DNA from: Micromonospora sp. WMMD1155
GTDB lineage: Bacteria > Actinomycetota > Actinomycetes > Mycobacteriales > Micromonosporaceae
Assembly (NCBI RefSeq): GCF_029581275.1
Contig: NZ_CP120742.1
Location: 5,704,501 to 5,768,500 of the forward strand
Direction of reading: 5' to 3'
Length of the DNA: 64,000 bases
In this document: in pieces, positions 44,505 through 53,363 of the stretch
Numbering within the stretch: position 1 is the first letter of the stretch
How the letters are laid out: the number at the start of each line of letters is the position of its first letter
Notes under the pieces: model-generated
Seen by the model: the letters and a program-made list of their open reading frames with translations, nothing else
Told to the model about the DNA's origin: nothing
The model's database searches: none
Translations under genes and position numbers: made by a program

Positions 44505-45305
44505 ATGAAGGTAGGAGAAGCGATCACCTCGGCCGGTGGCACGCGGGCGAATGAAGACCGCGTCGGCCACCGCGGCACCCTCGCCTGGGTCATCGATGGC
44601 GCCACCGATCTGTACGACGACACCGCGCTGCCTGCCGACAGCGATGTGCAGTGGCTTGTCGACCACCTCGCCGAGCGGTTGACTCAGGCCGGTGCGGACA
44701 ACTATCAGGGTGCGGCCGCCGCGCTCCTGACGTCGCTCGCCGACGATGTGGCCCGCGAGCAGGCAGCACTGTCGTTCCCCGTGAGCCGGGTGCCACCGGC
44801 CTGCTCAATCGCGCTCTGTGTCGACCAGGGCATCGGCTACGACCTCGCCCGAATCGGCGACGCCACCGCCGTGGTCCAGGGCGTTCGGCCTGTGGTGGTG
44901 TCGACCGGCTACTTCGACCGACGCGAAGCCGCGGCGGTGGCGACGAATGAGGCCGAGGCGGACCGGGTCATCGCGGCCATGCACCAGCGCCGGCTGCACA
45001 CGATGATCTCCGGTGATGTCGAATCGATCTTTTCCGGGCACCCGAATCGCCAGCTTCGGCCCCACACCGCTGCCGGCGAATGGGCGCACGTCGACTGCAT
45101 ACTGCTGTGCACCGACGGTTTTGCCCGGCTGATCACCGACTACGAAATCTACCGCTCGTGGGCTCAAGTGATTCCCGATGCGCGTGATCGAGGGCTGCAC
45201 TACCTGGAGAAGTTGATCCGAGACGCGGAAAGCGAACCCGGTGGTAGCGGTGGTCGGTTCAAGCGGGCCGACGACATCGCCGCTCTCCTGCTGACCGCTG
45301 GCTGA
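44505..45305 (+). CDS. PP2C-like protein phosphatase
   Basis: 266 residues. Metal-binding motifs of the PPM fold: TRANEDRVGHRG, AWVIDGATDL, LARIGDATAVVQ, ILLCTDGFARLITDY, and a late Asp (KRADDIAAL). Short, soluble, without a regulatory domain. Would remove phosphate from Ser/Thr of partners; the island also encodes two Hanks kinases (26.3 and 63.2 kb), making a phospho-switch plausible. GGACAGG precedes the ATG. Confidence 0.85.
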   Translation: MKVGEAITSAGGTRANEDRVGHRGTLAWVIDGATDLYDDTALPADSDVQWLVDHLAERLTQAGADNYQGAAAALLTSLADDVAREQAALSFPVSRVPPACSIALCVDQGIGYDLARIGDATAVVQGVRPVVVSTGYFDRREAAAVATNEAEADRVIAAMHQRRLHTMISGDVESIFSGHPNRQLRPHTAAGEWAHVDCILLCTDGFARLITDYEIYRSWAQVIPDARDRGLHYLEKLIRDAESEPGGSGGRFKRADDIAALLLTAG

Positions 45306-45331
45306 TGCCGCACCACGGAAGGACCTTTCGC

Positions 45332-45772
45332 GTGACGGAGCGACCGCCGTACCTGGTCGAGCGGAACCCGGGGTATTTCGAGTACCAGTTGCCGATTTCG
45401 GTCAAGCTGGTAGTCGACCACCATGGCCGGGTGCCGCTGTTGCGCAATGAACGCGACGAGTGGGAGTTGCCTGGCGGCAAGCTCGAAGTGGGTGAGACGC
45501 CCGAGGACGGCGTCTGCCGGGAAGTTGCCGAAGAGCTCGGCCTGACCATCACCGAGGTCGACATCATCGACTCCTGGGTCTACGAGATCACGCCGGTCCG
45601 GCACGTGTTCATCGTGAGCTTCGGCGCGACGTACCTCGGGGATGAAGAACTCGTCTACTCAGCCGAGCACAAGGAGCTCGGCGTGTTCACGTACGACGAG
45701 GTGCCACATCTGCACATGCCCGAGCCCTACAAGCTGACCATCCAGCGCTGGCGCGAGCGCCGGCCGATATAG
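45332..45772 (+). CDS. NUDIX hydrolase
   Basis: About 146 residues. A perfect Nudix box, GGKLEVGETPEDGVCREVAE followed by ELGL (GX5EX7REUXEEXGU). Would cleave a nucleoside diphosphate linked to another group. GTG 45332 has GGAAGGA eight bases upstream; an ATG at 45305 overlapping the phosphatase stop is the alternative. Last gene of the operon. Confidence 0.88.
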   Translation: MTERPPYLVERNPGYFEYQLPISVKLVVDHHGRVPLLRNERDEWELPGGKLEVGETPEDGVCREVAEELGLTITEVDIIDSWVYEITPVRHVFIVSFGATYLGDEELVYSAEHKELGVFTYDEVPHLHMPEPYKLTIQRWRERRPI

Positions 45773-45925
45773 CAGGCTCGGTCTCGTACAGCCCATACAG
45801 CGGAAGGTGTGGACACGTCTGTTCGATCGGTTGACTTCGTTCGCCATGGGCCGGTAGCAGTATGGACACGGCTTCCGCGCCCGCGTGGTTGAGCTGCATC
45901 GCCGCGCCGTCCCTGGGGAGATTAC

Positions 45926-47992
45926 TTGAAGGCGAATGAGACGACCGTCCGTAACTTGCTGCAGGGCGAGAAGCAGTACGTCGTTCCCCTCTACCAACGC
46001 CGTTACAGCTGGAAGCGCCGAGACCTCGCGCAGGTGTGGGCTGATGTGATGAGGGTGACGGAGGTGGGCGACAACACCACGCACTTCCTCGGCTCGGTGG
46101 TCCTGGCGCCCAGTCCGGCCAACACACCAACCGGCGTGCAAAGTTGGCTTGTCGTGGACGGCCAGCAGCGGCTAACTACCTTGAGTATCCTGCTGTGCGC
46201 GATTCGCGATCACGTCCAGGAGTCCGATACGCAGCTAGCCGCCAAGATCGACGATATGTATCTGTTCAACAAGTACGCGTCGGGAATGGAACGGTACACA
46301 CTGCTGCCCACCAAGGCCGACCGGGCGGCCTGGCTGGCGCTTGTGGAACAGGACCCTGGTGCTGGTGGCGAAGACCGCATCGGAGAGGCGTATCGCTTTT
46401 TCCGAGCCGCGCTTGTTCAAGCCGATGATCCAGACGACGACCATGACCTTATCCGGATCGAGCAGGCGGTAGCGGCACGGCTGAGCCTGGTGGAGATCGC
46501 CGCGCATCCAGACGACAACGTCCACCGTATTTTCGAGTCTCTCAACTACACCGGCCAGCCGCTCACCCAGGCGGACCTGCTGCGCAACTACCTATTCATG
46601 AGACTGCCTGCTCGCGGCGATCACGTTTACGAGCGGCACTGGCTGCCGCTTCAGGAACTCCTAACGGACAAGCAGCTTGAAGACCTGGTTTGGTTGGATC
46701 TGGTGCTCCTGGGCGACGACCGCGCCACCCAGGAGGCGATCTACCAGTCTCAGCAGCAGCGACTCAGCCAACTGTCCAGCGAGGCTGCCATCGAAGAGTG
46801 GATCATCAACCTCCACCACAAGGCTCGACTGCTCCGCAAGATTCTGACGCCGAGCGAGGTGACCGACCCGATCCTGCGACGAGCGTTGGACCGACTTGAC
46901 CGCTGGGGCGCGGCAGTAGTCCACCCCATCGCACTCCACGTCCTCCTGGCACATGAAGCCGGTCGCCTCAGCTCCACTGAGGCGGCTGATGCATTACGTG
47001 TCGTTGAGAGCTACCTCGTCCGTCGGATGATCACAGGCATCGCCAGCGCTAACACGAACCGGATCCTGATGTCACTTGTCAAGGATCTGGGCGAGCAGGT
47101 CCCCTCGGCCAAGGCGATCACCCGAGCGCTTTCCGGGGTGAGGAAGAAGTTCCCCACCGATCAGTACATCCGGGAGGCGGTGTTGGTTAACAGCTTCTAC
47201 TGGTCGGGTCGTGGCCCGCAGCGCAGCTACGTGCTGCGCTGTATCGAGGAGGACTTCGAACACAAGGAACCCATCAACTTCGACACCGCCAAGGTCACCA
47301 TCGAGCACGTACTGCCCCAGTCCCTAACGGACGACTGGCGGGAGATGCTTCACCCCGACCTGGAAAACGACGAGACGGTTGACGAGCTGCACAGCTCCCT
47401 GGTGCACACTCTCGGGAATCTCAGCCTGACCGCGTACAACCCGAAGCTGGCCAACGACAACTTCGAGGCAAAGAAGAAAATTCTTCGTGACAGTGGGCTG
47501 GCGATGAACCGTGAGATCGCTGATGCTCCACGTTGGGGTCGCGCAGAAATCCTCGCACGTGGCCGAGCCCTTGCCGACCGGATCCTCGTCATCTGGCCGG
47601 GGCCTGACGAATCAGCCGCAGCCACGCCGCCCAGCCCGCGCTGGTCACTGATGAACCAGGCGCTCGCCAGCATTCCCGCGGGCCGTTGGACCAGTTACTC
47701 GGACATTGCCGAGGTCGTGGGCGTGTTTCATCGCGCCGTCGCCGGTCGACTTGCCAGCGTCCAGGTGCCGAACGCTCACCGTGTGCTGAAGATTGACGGC
47801 GCCGTCTCGGTCGATTTCCGCTGGACCGATCCCCAACGCCGCGACGATCCACGAATCGTCTTGGAGGCCGAAGGCGTGCGCTTCGACCATGCGGGGCGCG
47901 CGGCAGCGGACCAACGAATGACGGCCAGCGAATTAGCGCGAGAGGTCGGCCTGGACACTAGCGACGACAGGGAAGAAGAGAGCCAAGCCTAA
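45926..47992 (+). CDS. DUF262-DUF1524 (GmrSD-type) protein with alkyltransferase-like C-terminus
   Basis: 688 residues from a TTG with GGGGAG five bases upstream. N-terminal DUF262: YVVPLYQRRYSWKRRDL and the nucleotide-binding VVDGQQRLTTLSILL. Middle DUF1524 HNH-like nuclease: VTIEHVLPQSLTDDW, HTLGNLSLTAYNPKLANDNF. The C-terminal 110 residues resemble the MGMT/ATL DNA-binding domain (SIPAGRWTSYSDIAEVVG, NAHRVLKIDGAV), where the usual PCHRV reads NAHRV, so the alkyl-accepting Cys is absent. GmrSD proteins restrict modified phage DNA; the ATL-like domain would help it find modified bases. Confidence 0.88.
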   Translation: MKANETTVRNLLQGEKQYVVPLYQRRYSWKRRDLAQVWADVMRVTEVGDNTTHFLGSVVLAPSPANTPTGVQSWLVVDGQQRLTTLSILLCAIRDHVQESDTQLAAKIDDMYLFNKYASGMERYTLLPTKADRAAWLALVEQDPGAGGEDRIGEAYRFFRAALVQADDPDDDHDLIRIEQAVAARLSLVEIAAHPDDNVHRIFESLNYTGQPLTQADLLRNYLFMRLPARGDHVYERHWLPLQELLTDKQLEDLVWLDLVLLGDDRATQEAIYQSQQQRLSQLSSEAAIEEWIINLHHKARLLRKILTPSEVTDPILRRALDRLDRWGAAVVHPIALHVLLAHEAGRLSSTEAADALRVVESYLVRRMITGIASANTNRILMSLVKDLGEQVPSAKAITRALSGVRKKFPTDQYIREAVLVNSFYWSGRGPQRSYVLRCIEEDFEHKEPINFDTAKVTIEHVLPQSLTDDWREMLHPDLENDETVDELHSSLVHTLGNLSLTAYNPKLANDNFEAKKKILRDSGLAMNREIADAPRWGRAEILARGRALADRILVIWPGPDESAAATPPSPRWSLMNQALASIPAGRWTSYSDIAEVVGVFHRAVAGRLASVQVPNAHRVLKIDGAVSVDFRWTDPQRRDDPRIVLEAEGVRFDHAGRAAADQRMTASELAREVGLDTSDDREEESQA

Positions 47993-48002
47993 AGTCGTCC
48001 CG

Positions 48003-48233
48003 GTGGTTGTCGATATTGCCTGGAAGACGAATCGATCCCACACTCGTCCGACCTCGTACCTTCGCCCCGACCGGTGCCTGCTGATCAGCGCCGACGGCAG
48101 TAGTGGCCGGGTCCTCACCGGCGAGGGTGCCGCGGCCGACGGGGACTTGCGGCTCGTGCGTGCTCTCGAGCCGATCAGCGGGGAGCCGCAACTCGCTGTC
48201 GTCCTACCACCGGACTGGGCCCACGACTGGTAA
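48003..48233 (+). CDS. Possible small protein, unknown
   Basis: 76 codons from GTG (VVDIAWKTNRSHTRPTSYLR), ending immediately before the IS5-type element. No clear ribosome site; codon use is coding-like. No family recognised; it could be a truncated or chance frame. Confidence 0.35.
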   Translation: MVVDIAWKTNRSHTRPTSYLRPDRCLLISADGSSGRVLTGEGAAADGDLRLVRALEPISGEPQLAVVLPPDWAHDW

Positions 48234-48300
48234 TCAATGAGCCTTTTCCAAGCTGACCTTGCAGCTCAGGGTGGGTGCGGCGAGCCCGGAGATCGATGAG

Positions 48301-48376
48301 GGCGAGGCTCCAGGTAAGACAGCAGTCGACCAAGATCCGATGCCCCGACCGGGAGCCTCGCCTGTGCTGTCTTACC
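48301..48376 (+). repeat. Interleaved inverted repeats (pseudoknot topology) at transposase start
   Basis: Arm A GGCGAGGCTCC (48301-48311) pairs with A' GGAGCCTCGCC (48352-48362); arm B GGTAAGACAGCA (48313-48324) pairs with B' TGCTGTCTTACC (48365-48376). The order A-B-A'-B' cannot form two nested hairpins; RNA could form an H-type pseudoknot or switch between two stems. The presumed GTG start (48364) lies between A' and B'. Confidence 0.7.
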
Positions 48377-49146
48377 CCTCCACGATCCCGCTGTCCAGCC
48401 GAACCCTGAACCACCTCGCCGACCGCATCCGAGCGCACCGTAACCAGCGTCGATTCCGGTGGCGTCGTCTCGCGCCGGGCCGACAGGCACTGCTCGCCCT
48501 GGCCCACCTGCGCAACGGCGACACCTACACCCGGCTCGCCGCCGGGTTCGAGATCGGTGTCGCCACCGCCTGGCGCTACGTGCAGGAAGCGATCGTGCTG
48601 CTCGCCGCGGCCGCCGAGAACCTGGCCACGGCGATGCGGCGCATCCGGCAACTGGCCTACGCGATCCTGGACGGCACGCTGATCCCGATCGACCGCGTGG
48701 CAGACCAGAAGCCGTACTACTCCGGCAAGCACAAGAAGCATGGCGTGAACGTGCAGGTCGTAGCCGACGCCGCCGGCCGGCTCGTATGGGCCTCACCGGC
48801 ACTGCCAGGCTCGACGCACGACCTCACCGCCGCCCGCGTCCACGGCATCATCGACGCGCTGACCACCACGGACGTGATGACCTTCGCCGACAAGGGCTAC
48901 CAAGGCGCCCGGGGCAGCGTGCGCACGCCGTTCAAACGGCGCCGCTTCCGGCCGAAGCTGTCACGCCGACAGAAGACGGTCAACCGCGCCAACGCGAGAA
49001 TCCGTGCCCGTGGTGAACGAGCCATCGCCACGCTCAAGACCTGGAAGATCCTGACCAAGCTGCGCTGCTGCCCGCGCCGCGCCACCGCGATCGTGCAGGC
49101 CATCCTCGTCCTGCACCACATCGAAGCCAACCGCTACGCAGGATGA
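48364..49146 (+). CDS. IS5-family transposase
   Basis: 260 residues from GTG 48364. DDE catalytic residues: Asp in AILDGTLIPIDRV, Asp in TFADKGYQGARG, Glu in RGERAIATLKTWK. The N-terminal HTH region GDTYTRLAAGFEIGVATAWR recognises the ends. Complete and probably active. Translation may be limited by the structured leader that overlaps its start. Confidence 0.88.
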   Translation: MLSYPSTIPLSSRTLNHLADRIRAHRNQRRFRWRRLAPGRQALLALAHLRNGDTYTRLAAGFEIGVATAWRYVQEAIVLLAAAAENLATAMRRIRQLAYAILDGTLIPIDRVADQKPYYSGKHKKHGVNVQVVADAAGRLVWASPALPGSTHDLTAARVHGIIDALTTTDVMTFADKGYQGARGSVRTPFKRRRFRPKLSRRQKTVNRANARIRARGERAIATLKTWKILTKLRCCPRRATAIVQAILVLHHIEANRYAG

Positions 49147-49209
49147 AAATGGCTCAATTGGCGGGTCTAGTACGGCAGCCGCCGTTTGAGATCTTGCTGG
49201 TGAACTGGG

Positions 49210-50592
49210 GTGGACGCGAGACGGCCACCGCGTGATCGTCTGTGCGTTGTGGACACATCATCAGATCTGGCGGTGGCCGCGTGCCACAGCGTAGCCGTTG
49301 GTCGGTGGGAGCGGGTGCTGGCCGAGGTGCTGGGCTGCTTCGCGGGTCGGTTCGCTTGGGTGGAGCCGCGTCGTGCGGCGGGGCAGTTCGTGACGGGGCT
49401 GTTGGCCGACATCGAGGTGAAGACGTGCTGGCAGTTGGCCGAGCAGGCTGGACACGCCCGGCCGGATGCGATGCAGCGGCTGTTGTACCGGGCGGTGTGG
49501 GACGCCGACGCTGTCCGCGATGACCTGCGGCAGCTGATCACCGCCCGGATCGGGGCCCCGGACGCGGTCCTGATCGTCGACGACACCGGTGACCTGAAGA
49601 AGGGCACCCATACGGTCGGGGTGCAGCGCCAGTACACCGGGACAGCGGGGCGGATCGAGAACAGCCAGGTCGGGGTGTTCCTGGGCTACGCCGGCGTCGA
49701 TGGGCACACGCTGATCGACCGGCGGGTGTATCTGCCGGCGGCGTGGACCGACGACCGGGACCGCTGCCGAGCCGCCGGCGTGCCCGACGATATCGAGTTC
49801 GCCACCAAACCGGAGCTTGCCGCCGAGATGATCACCGCCGCCTTGGACGCCGGAGTGCCGGCGGGCTGGGCCACCGCGGACGAGGCCTACGGCAACAGCA
49901 GTGTCTTTCGCGCTGGCCTGCGCGAACACGAGATCGGCTACGTCCTGGCGGTGTCCCGCAGCCACTTGGTCCCGCTCGACGGCGGTAAAACCCGCGTCCG
50001 CGCCGACCGGATCGCCGCTGACCTACCGGTTACAGTGTGGCAGCGCCGCAGCGCTGGCGCCGGATCCAAGGGCCCACGCTTCTACGACTGGGCCTGGCTC
50101 GATGACGTGTGCACCGATGCTGACCCCGACGATGGCGGCCGACACAGCCTACTGATCAGGAAGAACACCGCCACCGGTGAGCTGGCCTTCTACCGCTGCT
50201 GGGCTCCCAGGGCGGCCACCCTCGCCCAACTCGTGCGAATCGCCGGCATCCGTTGGAGCGTCGAAGAAGCCTTCCAGGCCGCCAAGAGCCAGGTCGGCCT
50301 AGACCAGCACCAGGTCCGCCGCTGGGACTCCTGGCATCGCTTCACCACCCTCGCCCTGGCCGCCCTTGCCGTCTTGGCGATCAGCGCCGCCGACGCCACC
50401 GACGATTCAACCGACAGCCGGCTGATCAAGCTGACCGTCAACGAGATCCGCCGCCTGATCAACGCCTGCCTCATCCGCCCGATCACCGACCTCGCCCACC
50501 GTTTGCACTGGTCAGCCTGGCGACGCCGGCATCAAGCCCGAGCCCGACAAGCCCACTACACACGCCGCCTCAACCTCGAACTTCAACCATGA
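49210..50592 (+). CDS. IS701-family transposase
   Basis: 460 residues, apparently intact. DDE residues: LIVDDTGDLKKGTHTVGVQR, GWATADEAYGNSSVF, GIRWSVEEAFQAAKSQVGLD. The stop codon TGA (50590-50592) is the first part of the IS256 target duplication, so the insertion just spared the coding sequence. GTG start; an internal GTG (49249) is also possible. Confidence 0.9.
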   Translation: MDARRPPRDRLCVVDTSSDLAVAACHSVAVGRWERVLAEVLGCFAGRFAWVEPRRAAGQFVTGLLADIEVKTCWQLAEQAGHARPDAMQRLLYRAVWDADAVRDDLRQLITARIGAPDAVLIVDDTGDLKKGTHTVGVQRQYTGTAGRIENSQVGVFLGYAGVDGHTLIDRRVYLPAAWTDDRDRCRAAGVPDDIEFATKPELAAEMITAALDAGVPAGWATADEAYGNSSVFRAGLREHEIGYVLAVSRSHLVPLDGGKTRVRADRIAADLPVTVWQRRSAGAGSKGPRFYDWAWLDDVCTDADPDDGGRHSLLIRKNTATGELAFYRCWAPRAATLAQLVRIAGIRWSVEEAFQAAKSQVGLDQHQVRRWDSWHRFTTLALAALAVLAISAADATDDSTDSRLIKLTVNEIRRLINACLIRPITDLAHRLHWSAWRRRHQARARQAHYTRRLNLELQP

Positions 50593-50597
50593 TCCCG

Positions 50598-51997
50598 GGG
50601 CCTGTCTCGCTAAGGGTGTTTCCGGCGATCTTGGTTAGTAGGTTTCAGCGGCTGGGAAGCGGTCGCTGAAGGTGATGGCGAAGGCGTTCAGGGCGGGTTT
50701 CCAGCGCATCGTCCATCGGGTTCTGCCTGCTCCGGTGGGGTCCAACGATCGGGTCACCAGGTACAGACACTTCAACGCGGCCTGTTCGTTGGGGAAGTGG
50801 CCGCGGGCTTTCACGGCCCGGCGGTAGCGGGCGTTGAGCGACTCGATCGCGTTGGTCGAGCAGATCACCCGCCGGATTTCGACGTCGTAGTCGAGGAACG
50901 GGATGAACTCCGCCCACGCGTTGTCCCACAAGCGGATCACCGCCGGATACCGGCCGCCCCACTTCTCGGCCAGGTCCTCGAACGCCGCCCGGGCCGCGGT
51001 GGCGTTGACAGCGGTGTAGATCGGCTTGATGTCGTGCTTGAGCGCGTCCCAGTACTTGCGGGACGTGAGCCGGAACGTGTTACGGATCAGATGGATGATG
51101 CACGTCTGCACGATCGTAGCCGGCCACACGTTCGTCACCACCTCCGGCAGGCCCTTCAGGCCGTCGCAGACGAGGAAGAACACGTCCTTCACGCCCCGGT
51201 TACGCAGGTCGGTCAGCACACTCATCCAGAACTTCGCACCCTCACCACCCGAGCCGGCCCACAACCCGAGGATGTCCTTCTCCCCGTCGAGCGTGACCCC
51301 GATCGCGGCGTAGAAGGGCCGGTTGGCGACCTGCCCGTCGCGGACCTTGACCACGATCGCGTCGATGAACACGGCGGCGTAGATCTCATCCAGGGGCCGG
51401 TGCGACCAGTCGGTCATCTCCTCGATCACCTTGTCGGTGATCCGCGAGATCGTCTCCTTCGACACCGAAGCCCCGTAGATCTCCGCGAAATGCGCCGAGA
51501 TCTCCCCCGTGGTCAAACCCTTGGCATACAACGACAACACGACTTCGTCGACCCCGGACAGGCGCCGCTGCCTCTTCCGGACGATCTGCGGCTCGAACGT
51601 GCCGGCCCGGTCCCGCGGCACGTCGATCTGCACCGGCCCCGACGCGTCGGTCAACACCGTCTTCGCCCTGGTGCCGTTGCGGACGTTGCCCGACTCCACC
51701 CCAGCCGACTCATGTTTCTCATAGCCGAGGTGCTCGGTCATCTCCTCGTTCAACGCGGTCTCCAGGACCGTCTTGGTCAACTGCTTGAGCAACCCGTCCG
51801 GGCCGGTCAACGACAGCCCTTGCTCCTTCGCGGCCCGGACCAGCTCCGCAGCGGCCTTCGCCTCCGCCGACGGCTCCGCCCGCTTCTTACGCCCGGTCTC
51901 GGTCTGGTCGTTCAGTGTCGCGGTCATCACGGCACCCTCCTCACCAGGCACAACGCCCGATGGGTCAGGCCGGAAACACCGTTAGATCCACAGACCC
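50598..51997 (-). mobile_element. IS256-family element with 8-bp target duplication
   Basis: 1400 bases flanked by TGATCCCG on both sides (50590-50597 and 51998-52005). Inverted ends about 28 bases long start GGGCCTGT and GGGTCTGT and share GGTGTTTCCGG inward. Perfect duplication and intact transposase mean a recent insertion, inside the IS701 element. Confidence 0.92.
50635..51927 (-). CDS. IS256-family (mutator-type) transposase
   Basis: About 430 residues from the ATG at 51927 (GAGGAGG upstream). DDE: AVFIDAIVVKVRDGQVANRP, FFLVCDGLKGLPEVVTNVWP with the IS256 CxxC-like C-T-C-I-I-H segment (IVQTCIIHLIRNTFR), and CSTNAIESLNARYRRAVKAR. Complete. Confidence 0.93.
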   Translation of the reverse strand: MTATLNDQTETGRKKRAEPSAEAKAAAELVRAAKEQGLSLTGPDGLLKQLTKTVLETALNEEMTEHLGYEKHESAGVESGNVRNGTRAKTVLTDASGPVQIDVPRDRAGTFEPQIVRKRQRRLSGVDEVVLSLYAKGLTTGEISAHFAEIYGASVSKETISRITDKVIEEMTDWSHRPLDEIYAAVFIDAIVVKVRDGQVANRPFYAAIGVTLDGEKDILGLWAGSGGEGAKFWMSVLTDLRNRGVKDVFFLVCDGLKGLPEVVTNVWPATIVQTCIIHLIRNTFRLTSRKYWDALKHDIKPIYTAVNATAARAAFEDLAEKWGGRYPAVIRLWDNAWAEFIPFLDYDVEIRRVICSTNAIESLNARYRRAVKARGHFPNEQAALKCLYLVTRSLDPTGAGRTRWTMRWKPALNAFAITFSDRFPAAETY

Positions 51998-52024
51998 TGA
52001 TCCCGAACGGCGGCTGCCGTACTA

Positions 52025-53263
52025 GTGCTGTGACCGGAAACGTTGGCCGGTTTCAGGCCGCCGTTTTGGCGGAGGTCTGACCCCAGCGTCGTTGTCGTTC
52101 GGAGCGGATCCGGGCTCGTTCGCGGCGTTGGGCGGCGAGGACATCGGGGTGACGGGCGTTGGCGTTGCGCCAGCGCAGGTAGTTGTGCAGGGCTTGGGTC
52201 GCGGCGGGATGGTTGGGATGGTTCGCCCCGGCCACGACGAACATCCGCAGCGGTCCGAAGTGCGCCTCGATCGGGTTCGCCCACGACGAGTACGTCGGGG
52301 TGAAGCACAACTCGACACGGTTCCGGGCCGCCCACTGCCGGATCTTGACGCCGCGATGCGCGGAGAGGTTGTCCAGGATGACGTAGACCGGCGCGCCGTC
52401 AGGGCGGGCGGCTCGGATGCTCTTGAGCGCTGCCAGGGTGTTCGCCGCGGACTTTGCCGGCGCACGACACCCCAGAGGGTGTCGTCGCCGACGCTGTAGC
52501 AGGCGTGGAACTGCCGGACCCCGTGCAGCTTGTGGTAGTTGCCGGGGAGCCGGTCCGGATGCCCGGCCCGAGTCCAGGACGCGCCAGCGTGTGGCCGGAT
52601 CGTCAGCGGCCCGAACTCGTCGAAGGCGAAGACCCGGTCCGGGAACGCCGTGGTCACCGCCTCGATCCGGGCGAGTTTCGCCTCAGCGTTCGGGTCATTG
52701 GTCTCCTTCCACGTCTTCGTGCGCTGGAAGGTGATGTCGTGGCGGTGCAGGAACTCCCGCAGCCGTTCCCGGCCCACGAGCACCCGACGCGGGCCGTGGT
52801 TGTGAGCCAGGTAGTCCGCGAGTTTGCGCAGGCTCCACCGGGTGAACGGCTGACTGAGCGCTTGCGGTCTGGTCTTGGCCGTCGCGACGATGAACGCTTC
52901 GTCGTCTTCACTGATTCGGCGGGGACGGCCACCCGCCCACCGAGGGTCCAGGCAGGCCAGGCCCATGTCGTTGAACCGGTGGATCACCTCACGGACCGCG
53001 TCCTCGTCCCCCTGGACCAGGCGGGCGATTGCCGCGACGGTGTTCCCACTGGCCGAAGCCATGATCACCATCGCCCGACGCAACCGGATCGGAGACCCGG
53101 TCCCACGCCGCACGATCTGCTGTAGTCGCCGGCCCTCGTCATCACTGAGCCGACGAGCCCGGACAGGTTCTGCCATCCCGACAGCCTGAACCCTCCACCA
53201 GCCACCACCACGACCATTGACCGGCGTGTCACCCAACCCGGCCAACGTTTCCGGTCACAGCAC
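52025..53263 (-). mobile_element. IS630-family element inserted in IS701 target duplication
   Basis: 1239 bases with a perfect 26-base inverted repeat starting GTGCTGTGACCGG at both ends (52025-52050 and 53238-53263) and the IS630-type TA duplication (52023-52024, 53264-53265). Its target TA is the centre of the CTAG at the right side of the IS701 element. Confidence 0.92.
52053..53176 (-). pseudogene. IS630-family transposase, two frames
   Basis: The 5' frame (ATG 53176: MAEPVRARRLSDDEGRRLQQ) carries the HTH (NTVAAIARLVQGDEDAVREV) and first catalytic Asp (RVFAFDEFGPLTI). At about 52451-52458 the sense passes to the -1 frame, which continues KSAANTLAALKSIRAAR, VYVILDNLSAHRG (second Asp) and TPTYSSWANPIE (Glu). 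The junction CGG CAA AGT holds an A triplet, so either programmed -1 frameshifting or a one-base mutation. The perfect ends argue that the element was recently mobile. Confidence 0.8.
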
Positions 53264-53270
53264 TAGCTGC

Positions 53271-53293
53271 GCCGGGCATACCGCAGGCCCGGC
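53271..53293. terminator. Small hairpin beside the IS cluster
   Basis: GCCGGGC / GCCCGGC, 7-bp stem with 9-base loop, in the host DNA immediately after the IS630 element. Probably a terminator of whatever preceded the insertions. Confidence 0.4.
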
Positions 53294-53363
53294 GTCTAAG
53301 TGTTGTTCGACGTCCACCGTAAAGACGGCAGGCTGTAACGGTGCCGCCGGCTCCAGTTGGGGG

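Larger units (their letters stand above)
48239..49155 (+). mobile_element. IS5-family element (ISL2-like)
   Basis: 917 bases bounded by related inverted ends: GAGCCTTTTCCAAGC on the left and, read inward on the other strand, GAGCCATTTTCATCC on the right (11/15). A 3-base target duplication AAT flanks it (48236-48238 and 49156-49158), as expected for the ISL2 subgroup. Carries one DDE transposase and an unusual interleaved-repeat leader (48301-48376). Confidence 0.8.
49167..52025 (+). mobile_element. IS701-family element, interrupted by IS256
   Basis: Ends are a perfect 20-base inverted repeat including the target: CTAGTACGGCAGCCGCCGTT (49167-49186) and AACGGCGGCTGCCGTACTAG (52006-52025). CTAG fits the YTAR target duplication of IS701, leaving 16-base inverted ends. 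Removing the IS256 at 50598-51997 plus one TGATCCCG copy restores an element of about 1.45 kb. The right CTAG was itself later split by IS630 insertion at its TA. Confidence 0.88.

Noticed and set aside
50797..52080. 427-codon rightward frame across IS256
   Set aside because: Opposite strand of an intact transposase and crossing the IS boundary.
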